From NCBI GenBank assembly GCA_012521805.1, contig JAAYLQ010000080.1, forward strand, positions 1 through 5,378: a DNA stretch of 5,378 bases, given 5' to 3'. Position numbers and translations under genes: made by a program. A model generated the notes under the pieces. It did not search any database. It had not been told where the DNA came from and worked only from the letters and a program-made list of their open reading frames with translations. Positions 1 through 5,181 of the stretch are shown in pieces. Origin of the DNA: Bacillota bacterium (GTDB lineage: Bacteria; Bacillota; Limnochordia; Darwinibacteriales; DTU012). Position 1 is the first letter of the stretch. Each line of letters opens with the position of its first letter.

Positions 1-962
1 CCCAGCGCAACTGGCCTGCCCAGGGCAACGCTGCGCAGAAACTCGATTCCACTGTACACTCCCGGCAGATCCTGATTCTCATAGCCCGGCAGTTGAGCTT
101 CTTGGCAGCCAATACCTAAAAATACAGCATCAAAGTCTTGTTTAAGCTGTTCCAGTGTAAAGTCTCTGCCTAATTCCTGGCCGAGAATCACTTCCTTACA
201 CAGCCGGGTAATCACACTGATTTCCCGATCTAATAAGTCCTGCGGCAGCCGATAATCCGGAATACCGTAGCGGAGCATTCCCCCCAGCTGAGGACCGGCA
301 TCAATTAGTGTTACTTGGTGTCCGGCTAAGGCTAAATAGTAGGCCGCGGTTAAACCTGCAGGACCGCCCCCTACCACCGCCACCCGGCAGCCGGTATCAG
401 GCTGGGGTTCAGCGCCGTGATCACCCAGCTGTTCCAGCCAGGCATCCCCGGCTGTCCGTTTCAGCCCGCAGATATCCACCGGCTCATCAACTAAATTTCT
501 CCGGCAGGCAGCTTCACAGAAGCGGGGGCAGACCCGGCCGCAGATTGAAGGCAGCGGCATCCGCTCCCGAATTAATTTGGCTGCGCTGATCAAGTCATTG
601 TTGTTAATATGAGCAATAAAACCCTGGATGTCGATGCCAGCAGGGCAGGCCTTTTGGCACGGTGCAACACAATCCCCGCAGTGCTCTGCCATCATCAGCT
701 CCAAGGCAATTTTCTGCAGTTCCCGCACCTGTTCGCTGTCGGTAACGATCTCCATTCCTTCGCGAACTGTTAAAGAACAGGCGGGACTTAAGCGGCCGTC
801 AGCTTCAACAAAACAGAGGCGGCAGGCGCCAAAGGGCTCGATCCGCGGATCATAGCAGAGATGGGGGATATCCACTCCTTGACTAATCGCTTCCTTTAAC
901 AGGTTTGCACCTGCTGAGACTGCATATGGTTTGCCGTTAATTGTGATCTGAACTTTACCCAT
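1..962 (-). CDS. NfnB/GltD-like FAD-dependent oxidoreductase with N-terminal [2Fe-2S] ferredoxin domain (3' end outside window)
   Basis: This gene is partial: 320 codons are visible and the C-terminal part lies beyond the left edge. Residues 1-80 form a NuoG/hydrogenase-type [2Fe-2S] domain with C36, C47, C50 and C62. Residues 90-170 match the GltD/NfnB iron-sulfur domain, with C95-x2-C98-x3-C102-x3-C106-P and C141-x3-C145-x3-C149-x3-C153 as likely ligands of two [4Fe-4S] clusters. A Rossmann FAD site follows with GGGPAG at 198-203, and the family motif GGMLRYGIPDYRLP sits at 227-240. The NAD(P)H-binding half is not in view. The start is an ATG whose A is also the last base of the preceding gene's TAA, with GGAGGTGG 7 nt upstream. 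In this family the protein transfers electrons between NAD(P)H, flavin and iron-sulfur partners in the cytoplasm. Following NuoE- and NuoF-like genes, it may be the NADP(H)-side subunit of a Stn-like complex, or a linker to a formate dehydrogenase or hydrogenase. The domain assignment is firm; the reaction is inferred. Confidence 0.93.
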   Translation of the reverse strand, partial: MGKVQITINGKPYAVSAGANLLKEAISQGVDIPHLCYDPRIEPFGACRLCFVEADGRLSPACSLTVREGMEIVTDSEQVRELQKIALELMMAEHCGDCVAPCQKACPAGIDIQGFIAHINNNDLISAAKLIRERMPLPSICGRVCPRFCEAACRRNLVDEPVDICGLKRTAGDAWLEQLGDHGAEPQPDTGCRVAVVGGGPAGLTAAYYLALAGHQVTLIDAGPQLGGMLRYGIPDYRLPQDLLDREISVITRLCKEVILGQELGRDFTLEQLKQDFDAVFLGIGCQEAQLPGYENQDLPGVYSGIEFLRSVALGRPVAL

Positions 963-2788
963 TATTGTGCCACCTCCAAACTTGCTGAATCTGTTTTCGG
1001 TCTGCTTTCAACACTGATTGCATTGAATTTGCAGGCGCTGATGCACAGGCCGCAGCGGATGCACTGCTCGCTGTCAATCAGATAAGGTTCTTTCACCTTT
1101 CCGCTGATGGCACTGACAGCGCAAACCCGGGCACACAATCCGCAGCCGCGGCAGAGCTCAGGATCAATCTGATAAGTAATTAATGCCTTGCACTGCTTAG
1201 CTGGGCAGCAGCCCTCTTCTATATGGGCTTGGTATTCTGCGGCAAAATACTTCATTGTGGTGAGAATTGGGTTGGGTACTGTCTGTCCCAATCCGCACAT
1301 GGAACCAACTTTGATTGCTTCCGCTAACCGCTGGATCAAAGTCAAATCGGAGCTGGTACCCTCCCCTTGGGTAATCCGCTCGAGAATTGCCAGCAGTTTT
1401 TCGGTGCCGATCCGGCAGAAGGTACACTTACCGCAGGACTCGCTCCGGGCAAATGACAAAAAGTATTTAGCAACATCCACCATGCAGGTATCTTCATCCA
1501 TCACCAGCATACCGCCAGAGCCCATGATTGCTCCGATTTTGCTTAAGCTGTCGTAATCAACAGGGGTGTCCCCCAGTTCGGCGGGAATACATCCCCCTGA
1601 TGGACCGCCTGTTTGAATTGCTTTAAAGGGCTTGCCGGTGGAAATTCCGCCGCCGATATCAAAAATAAGTTCATTGATGGTCATTCCCATGGGGATTTCC
1701 ACCAGACCACCGCGGTTGATTTTGCCTGCAAGGGCAAACACCTTGGTACCGCGGCTGTTTTCTGTGCCGTATTTACTGAACTCAGCTGCCCCATCTGCTA
1801 GAATCCGGGGTACGTTTGCAAGCGTTTCCACATTATTGATGGAAGTAGGTACAGCAAACAGTCCCTTTTCACTGGGATACGGCGGACGAAAGCGGGGCAT
1901 GCCGCGCTGACCTTCAATAGACATAATTAAAGCGGTTTCTTCTCCGCAGACAAAGGCACCGGCTCCTTCCCGTATCTCAATGCTGAAGTTAAAATCAGTA
2001 CCTAAAATGCCGGTGCCCAAAAACTGATGCGCTTCCGCTTGGGCAATTGCTATTTTCAACCGCTTGATCGCTAAGGGATACTCAGCGCGGCAGTAAATAT
2101 AGCCTTTGCTGGCACCAATTGCCCAGCCGGCAATCAGCATTCCCTCGATAATCGAGTGGGGATCGCTCTCCAAAATACTCCGGTCCATAAAGGCGCCGGG
2201 GTCTCCCTCATCAGCATTGCAGATTATATATTTCAGCTCACCGGGTGTCTGCTGGGTAAGGGACCATTTGAGGTGGGTCGGAAAACCAGCACCGCCCCTA
2301 CCCCTTAACCCTGATGCTTTCAGTTCGGCAATCACCTGCTCCGGACCGATTTCCAGGGCTTTTTTTAATCCTTGATAGCCGCCTACCTCAAGATAACTGT
2401 TGATATCCTCGGGATTGATTACACCGCAGTTTTTGAGAGCAATTCTTCTCTGCTTATGAAAATAGCTGTCTAATTCAGAATGGGAATTGGGTCCATAAAC
2501 CAGCAGTTCGGATACGGGTTCGCCTTTGGTGAGATGCTGGTCGAGAATCAGCTCTACATCAGCTGCGGTTACACCACCGTAAAGATACCTTTCCCCGGTG
2601 TTTGTGCTCACTTCCACAATTGGTTCGCAAAAACACATTCCTAAACAGCCGGTGGGAATCAGCTCAGCCTGGGAAGTTAACTTTCCGGACTGCAGCAGTT
2701 CGCTGAATCGATCATAAACCTGCTGTGCTCCCGCCGCAATTCCACAGCTGGCCAATCCTACTTTGACTTTATACGAGTTATTTGCCAC
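962..2788 (-). CDS. nuoF: NuoF/HydB-like NADH-binding FMN and iron-sulfur subunit of a soluble electron-bifurcating-type complex
   Basis: The protein has the full HydB/HndC domain order. Residue numbers count from an upstream in-frame GTG at 2797 (611 aa); the preferred GTG at 2788 gives 608 aa. Residues 10-100 are a thioredoxin-like [2Fe-2S] domain with C18, C51, C55 and C57. The Complex I 51-kDa core has the FMN/NADH glycine motif GLRGRGGAGFP at 163-173, then CNADEGDPGAF at 193-203 and GAGAFVCGEETAL at 278-290. The NuoF [4Fe-4S] ligands are C455, C458, C461 and C501. A cysteine cluster (C530, C531, C536) precedes a C-terminal two-[4Fe-4S] ferredoxin domain with C549, C552, C555, C559 and C579, C582, C585, C589. 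True Complex I NuoF lacks the terminal domains, so this is the cytosolic HydB/StnB/Fdh-linked type. It would oxidise or reduce NAD(H) at FMN and pass electrons to ferredoxin and to partner subunits. GTG 2788 is chosen because AAGGCGGTGA lies 5 nt upstream. This start overlaps the nuoE-like gene by 11 nt. Confidence 0.93.
   Translation of the reverse strand: MANNSYKVKVGLASCGIAAGAQQVYDRFSELLQSGKLTSQAELIPTGCLGMCFCEPIVEVSTNTGERYLYGGVTAADVELILDQHLTKGEPVSELLVYGPNSHSELDSYFHKQRRIALKNCGVINPEDINSYLEVGGYQGLKKALEIGPEQVIAELKASGLRGRGGAGFPTHLKWSLTQQTPGELKYIICNADEGDPGAFMDRSILESDPHSIIEGMLIAGWAIGASKGYIYCRAEYPLAIKRLKIAIAQAEAHQFLGTGILGTDFNFSIEIREGAGAFVCGEETALIMSIEGQRGMPRFRPPYPSEKGLFAVPTSINNVETLANVPRILADGAAEFSKYGTENSRGTKVFALAGKINRGGLVEIPMGMTINELIFDIGGGISTGKPFKAIQTGGPSGGCIPAELGDTPVDYDSLSKIGAIMGSGGMLVMDEDTCMVDVAKYFLSFARSESCGKCTFCRIGTEKLLAILERITQGEGTSSDLTLIQRLAEAIKVGSMCGLGQTVPNPILTTMKYFAAEYQAHIEEGCCPAKQCKALITYQIDPELCRGCGLCARVCAVSAISGKVKEPYLIDSEQCIRCGLCISACKFNAISVESRPKTDSASLEVAQ
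970..977 (-). promoter_or_regulatory. Ribosome binding site of the FAD oxidoreductase gene
   Basis: GGAGGTGG on the minus strand lies 7 nt before the ATG at 962, inside the last codons of the NuoF-like gene. It is close to consensus, and together with the one-base stop/start overlap (TAATG) it suggests translational coupling. It fixes the start of the downstream gene. Confidence 0.8.
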
Positions 2789-3266
2789 GACTGTCACCGC
2801 CTTTCAAATCCCGGACCAAGCTGCGTACTTTATCGGGAGTCATCCGTCCATAAATTTTGCCATTCACGCTGATTACTGGAGCCAAGCTGCAGCAGCCAAT
2901 GCAGGCGACTTTCTCCAGCGTAAATTTGCCGTCTTTACTGGTGCTGCCGCACTTTGTGTTCACCGCTATTTCCAGTGCTTCCGTCACTTGTTCAGCTCCA
3001 GCTAAGTGGCAGGCTGTTCCATGGCAAACCTGGATGTGATATTCCCCCAATGGCTCTAACCGAAATTGGGAGTAAAAAGTTACAATGCCATACAAATCGC
3101 TGGCAGGGATTTTAGTCAATTCCGCTACTTTAGCAATAAATTCAGGTGAAACATAACCAAGCTCATTCTGGATTTCCTGAAGAATCGGAATTGCGGCTCC
3201 TGGTACATCACGATATTTACTAACAATCTGTTCAACTTTCAACAACTGCTCTGATGATGCCAGCAC
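2778..3266 (-). CDS. nuoE: NuoE/HydC-like thioredoxin-fold [2Fe-2S] subunit
   Basis: This is a 24-kDa-subunit family protein of about 162 aa, the usual length. Numbering below counts from an in-frame ATG at 3290 (170 aa). An N-terminal helical region (residues about 15-62) leads into the hallmark segment LYGIVTFYSQF at 67-77. The thioredoxin-like fold then carries the [2Fe-2S] ligands C89-x4-C94 and C130-x3-C134, within CHGTAC and CIGCC. In HydABC, Stn and related soluble complexes this subunit docks onto the NuoF-like protein and holds one [2Fe-2S] cluster near the FMN. The start is most likely GTG at 3266, because AAAGGAGCTGAT (11 of 12 to consensus) precedes it with 8 nt after GGAG; the ATG at 3290 has no Shine-Dalgarno. 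With GTG the gene begins 4 nt after the cyclotransferase stop. It overlaps the NuoF-like gene at its 3' end. The name nuoE denotes the family only; a Complex I role is not implied. Confidence 0.93.
   Translation of the reverse strand: MLASSEQLLKVEQIVSKYRDVPGAAIPILQEIQNELGYVSPEFIAKVAELTKIPASDLYGIVTFYSQFRLEPLGEYHIQVCHGTACHLAGAEQVTEALEIAVNTKCGSTSKDGKFTLEKVACIGCCSLAPVISVNGKIYGRMTPDKVRSLVRDLKGGDSRGK
2794..2803 (-). promoter_or_regulatory. Ribosome binding site deciding the NuoF-like start
   Basis: AAGGCGGTGA on the minus strand differs from the AAGGAGGTGA consensus at one base and ends 5 nt before the GTG at 2788. The earlier in-frame GTG at 2797 lies inside this site, so it is poorly placed to be a start. 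The site falls within the last codons of the NuoE-like gene. Confidence 0.7.
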
Positions 3267-3269
3267 TAT

Positions 3270-3281
3270 ATCAGCTCCTTT
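3270..3281 (-). promoter_or_regulatory. Ribosome binding site deciding the NuoE-like start
   Basis: AAAGGAGCTGAT on the minus strand matches AAAGGAGGTGAT at 11 of 12 bases. It overlaps the TGA stop of the cyclotransferase gene, and its GGAG is 8 nt from the GTG at 3266. It favours GTG 3266 over ATG 3290, which has only an A-rich upstream sequence without a Shine-Dalgarno. Confidence 0.75.
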
Positions 3282-4125
3282 CAGGTTCATCTGATTTGCT
3301 TTTAATTATAATTGGTCGCTCTCCTATCTCGACAGCAAAGATTGATGGCCACAGCTTGCCGGTAATCAAAAGCTGCCCTGTATCTGGATTAAAAGCAATG
3401 CCGTTAAGTACATCGATCTGATGTTCAGCATTGAGATGGGAACGGAGATCTGAAAAATCAATCCAGCCGATCACATCCCCATTTTTCGGGTTGATCAGGA
3501 CCACTTGATCGCTCTGCCAGATATTAGCGTAGATTACACCATCAATATATTCCAGCTCATTAAGGTGTTCGATTGGTCCGGTTTTGCTGGTGACCGCAAT
3601 CTGTTTAACCTGGCTGTAATCTTTGGGATCTAAGAACGTGAGAGTGCTTGTTCCATCACTCATAATTAAATATTGGCCATCAAAAGTTAAGCCCCAGCCT
3701 TCTGTGGGATAGGTGAACTGCTCAAGCTGGGTAAAGGAATCAAGATCATAAACAAAACCTGTATATTCCTTCCAGGTAAGCTGAATGATCTGGTTATCTA
3801 CGATGGTGATGCCTTCGCCAAAATACTGTTCCGGCAGAAGCAGGCCTTTGATGATCAGGCCGTCATCCAGCCTAACCTGCCTCAAAGAGGAAGCGCCGTG
3901 TAACCCGGTGCCTTCATACAAAAAACCATTGTAATAAACTAGACCTTGGGTAAAGGCGGAAGGATCATGGGGATAAACTGCAGCAATCTCATAGCTGTAA
4001 ACTGGTTCGTTCTCTGCTTCACTATTTGTTCTTGAGCAAGTATACCATACTGGGATCACAAGCATAATCAAAAGCACAAATGCCCATTTTATAGATAGAT
4101 TCGACCAGTTCCTAATCAGCCTCAT
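3271..4125 (-). CDS. Glutaminyl-peptide cyclotransferase (glutamine cyclotransferase, beta-propeller type), membrane-anchored or exported
   Basis: The 284-aa product carries the conserved pattern of the plant/bacterial-type glutamine cyclotransferase family, which converts N-terminal glutamine of peptides to pyroglutamate with release of ammonia. Visible motifs are AFTQGL (57-62), EGTG (71-74), YFGEGIT (101-107), QLTWKE (115-120), TEGWGLT (141-147), SDGT (156-159), LNELEY (188-193), NIWQSDQV (201-208), DVLNGIAF (238-245) and TGKLWP (255-260). Their regular recurrence fits a beta-propeller, and the length is complete. The N-terminus has basic residues, then a hydrophobic stretch at about 14-28, so it is probably a signal peptide or membrane anchor with the catalytic domain outside. 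C30 follows WYT, which is not a good lipobox. The ATG has GGGGG directly against it and no well-spaced Shine-Dalgarno; a downstream CTG or ATT start is possible. It is the first gene of the operon, 4 nt before the NuoE-like gene. Confidence 0.9.
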   Translation of the reverse strand: MRLIRNWSNLSIKWAFVLLIMLVIPVWYTCSRTNSEAENEPVYSYEIAAVYPHDPSAFTQGLVYYNGFLYEGTGLHGASSLRQVRLDDGLIIKGLLLPEQYFGEGITIVDNQIIQLTWKEYTGFVYDLDSFTQLEQFTYPTEGWGLTFDGQYLIMSDGTSTLTFLDPKDYSQVKQIAVTSKTGPIEHLNELEYIDGVIYANIWQSDQVVLINPKNGDVIGWIDFSDLRSHLNAEHQIDVLNGIAFNPDTGQLLITGKLWPSIFAVEIGERPIIIKSKSDEPERS

Positions 4126-4136
4126 CCCCCTTAAAT

Positions 4137-4165
4137 ATTATAGCTATATAGTTTCGCCATTTCAT
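4137..4165 (-). promoter_or_regulatory. Predicted promoter of the leftward cyclotransferase-redox operon
   Basis: On the minus strand a perfect TATAAT -10 box (4142-4137) follows an ATGAAA -35-like box (4165-4160; 4 of 6 to TTGACA) with a 17-nt spacer. The -10 box overlaps the 10-bp palindrome TATAGCTATA at 4139-4148, which could be an operator but may only reflect AT-rich sequence. Transcription would start about 5 nt before the ATG at 4125, giving an almost leaderless message. The region is AT-rich, so another start site is possible. Confidence 0.45.
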
Positions 4166-4179
4166 GATTGATACCTTTC

Positions 4180-4208
4180 TTGTATTCATCAATGGAAAGT
4201 GATATGAT
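4180..4208 (+). promoter_or_regulatory. Predicted extended -10 promoter of the DegV-family gene
   Basis: TTGTAT (4180-4185; 3 of 6 to TTGACA) and TATGAT (4203-4208; 5 of 6 to TATAAT) are separated by 17 nt. A TG one base before the -10 box makes an extended -10 element, which can compensate for the weak -35. The predicted 5' leader is about 30 nt. It diverges from the promoter of the leftward operon in the same 121-nt gap. Confidence 0.5.
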
Positions 4209-4235
4209 TAAACGAACGATTCATACTTTGGGAAA

Positions 4236-4242
4236 GAGGTGA
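4236..4242 (+). promoter_or_regulatory. Ribosome binding site of the DegV-family gene
   Basis: GAGGTGA, within AAAGAGGTGA, lies with its GAGG 7 nt before the GTG at 4247. It supports GTG as the start codon; the translated product then begins directly with the first beta strand of the fold. Confidence 0.75.
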
Positions 4243-4246
4243 AGCC

Positions 4247-5095
4247 GTGAAAGAAAAAATCGGCATCATTACTGACAGCACCTGTGATATTCCTCGTGAG
4301 CTTCTTAACAAACTAGGCATTCAAGTATTACCTCTGCGGATCTTATATAAAGGAAAAGAGTATCGCGACGGTGTTGACATCACCCCTGAAACTGTTTACG
4401 CGCATCTTGAAGAGGAAGTGCCAACCACTTCACTGCCAAGTCCCCAGGATGTTGAAGCACTGCTGCTGCAGATGAAGGAGCATGGGTATACCCATGTGCT
4501 GGTGATTCATCTATCTTCGGGTTTGAGCGGTACTGGTCAGATGATTGAAACTGTTGCTCAGGGAATTGATGGTCTAGTTGTGAAAACTATAGACTCTAAA
4601 TCGATTTCAATGGGACTCGGATTTATTGTTATTGAAGCAGCTAGGGCTATTCAAGCTAAAATGAGTTTTGAGTCTGTCTGTAGTTTGGTTAAAAATGTGA
4701 GAGAAAGACTTTCGGTCTATTTTGTGTTGGGAACTTTGGAGTACCTAAAGAAGGGCGGCCGCATTGGCAAGGTATCTGGCACGATTGGAGAGCTTCTGCA
4801 GTTAAAACCGATTATTACTGTTAATGCTGAAGGTGTTTACACTACTTTTGCTAAAGTACGGGGTAAAAAGCAGGCCTTAAACCGGTTAGTGGAGATTGCT
4901 AAGGGGCATATAGCGAGGGCTGCCAGTCAAGTAGCGGTATGCTATGGGGGAGCGCAGGAAGAAGCGGCTTATATTATAAAGCAGATCGGGCAGTTGGCGA
5001 ATGTAAAGGAATTGATTACATCATCGGTCAGTCCTGTAATTGGTGTTCACACAGGTCCAGGGACTGTTGGATTTGCTGTATTAGAATCAAACTAA
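4247..5095 (+). CDS. DegV family protein (FakB-like fatty-acid-binding protein)
   Basis: The 282-aa product has full DegV length and all the family landmarks. These are TDSTCDIP at 9-16, TSLPSP at 61-66 (the lipid-headgroup loop, usually TSQPS), SSGLSGT at 90-96, GTLEYLKKGGRIGK at 162-175 and the C-terminal HTGPGTVGF at 268-276. In characterised members (FakB of Staphylococcus and relatives) the protein binds a fatty acid and presents it to the kinase FakA, feeding acyl phosphate into phospholipid synthesis in the cytoplasm. Serines and threonines in the TSLPS and SSGLSGT motifs and the conserved H268 are the expected headgroup contacts. The start is GTG with a good Shine-Dalgarno. The gene is monocistronic, with its own promoter and a terminator 4 nt after the stop, and no fakA is in view. 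Firmicutes usually carry several paralogues, so the specific ligand cannot be stated. Confidence 0.95.
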   Translation: MKEKIGIITDSTCDIPRELLNKLGIQVLPLRILYKGKEYRDGVDITPETVYAHLEEEVPTTSLPSPQDVEALLLQMKEHGYTHVLVIHLSSGLSGTGQMIETVAQGIDGLVVKTIDSKSISMGLGFIVIEAARAIQAKMSFESVCSLVKNVRERLSVYFVLGTLEYLKKGGRIGKVSGTIGELLQLKPIITVNAEGVYTTFAKVRGKKQALNRLVEIAKGHIARAASQVAVCYGGAQEEAAYIIKQIGQLANVKELITSSVSPVIGVHTGPGTVGFAVLESN

Positions 5096-5098
5096 AGG

Positions 5099-5131
5099 AA
5101 GCTAGCTCTATGAGTTAGCTTTTTTTATTTT
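5099..5131 (+). terminator. Intrinsic terminator after the DegV-family gene
   Basis: AAGCTAGCTC (5099-5108) pairs with GAGTTAGCTT (5112-5121) as a 10-bp stem with one G-U pair and a UAU loop. Seven consecutive T residues (5120-5126) overlap the stem end, then a further T-rich stretch follows. It serves only the rightward gene; the opposite strand has no T-run after the hairpin. Confidence 0.88.
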
Positions 5132-5149
5132 CTCCCCCATCTCATTAGT

Positions 5150-5181
5150 TGATGAATACACGCACCCCTGTGGGGTGCGAC
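5150..5181 (-). repeat. Degenerate terminal CRISPR repeat
   Basis: The 21 nt at 5161-5181, which include the whole hairpin, are identical to the other repeats. The remaining 11 nt (5150-5160) match the consensus at only 6 positions. In crRNA direction the change affects the 3' part of the repeat, which would become the 5' handle of a following crRNA. No spacer follows it. This is the usual pattern for the last repeat of an array. Confidence 0.85.

Noticed and set aside
308..855. Plus-strand open frames opposite the FAD oxidoreductase gene.
   Set aside because: They are antisense shadows of a long conserved minus-strand protein, with low-complexity or Pro/Arg-rich translations and no ribosome binding sites.
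1..962. Glutamate synthase small subunit (gltD).
   Set aside because: The fused N-terminal [2Fe-2S] domain, the shorter spacing in the second cysteine motif and the NuoE/NuoF neighbours do not fit gltD. No glutamate synthase large subunit is in view.
1188..2375. Several plus-strand open frames and a short alternative minus-strand frame over the NuoF-like gene.
   Set aside because: The minus-strand NuoF-like frame carries all conserved motifs without interruption. The other frames have no recognisable domains.
962..3266. Respiratory Complex I genes nuoE and nuoF.
   Set aside because: The NuoF-like protein has added N-terminal thioredoxin-like and C-terminal two-[4Fe-4S] domains. No nuoA-D or membrane subunits are nearby, so a soluble bifurcating-type complex fits better.
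3305..3310. Perfect TATAAT on the minus strand inside the end of the cyclotransferase gene, about 40 nt before the NuoE-like start, suggesting an internal promoter.
   Set aside because: No acceptable -35 box at 16-19 nt spacing and no TG extension. The hexamer falls in Ile/Lys-rich AT-rich codons and may be chance.
4030..4050. Possible lipoprotein signal ending at C30 of the cyclotransferase.
   Set aside because: The residues before the cysteine are W-Y-T, which do not fit a lipobox. A plain signal peptide or membrane anchor is more likely.
4181..5160. A 12-nt inverted repeat, TTGATGAATACA, occurs at 5149-5160 (across the CRISPR end) and in reverse complement at 4181-4192 (in the degV promoter).
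   Set aside because: The match does not extend beyond 12 nt, and roughly one such pair is expected by chance in a window of this size. There is no other sign of an attachment site or mobile element.
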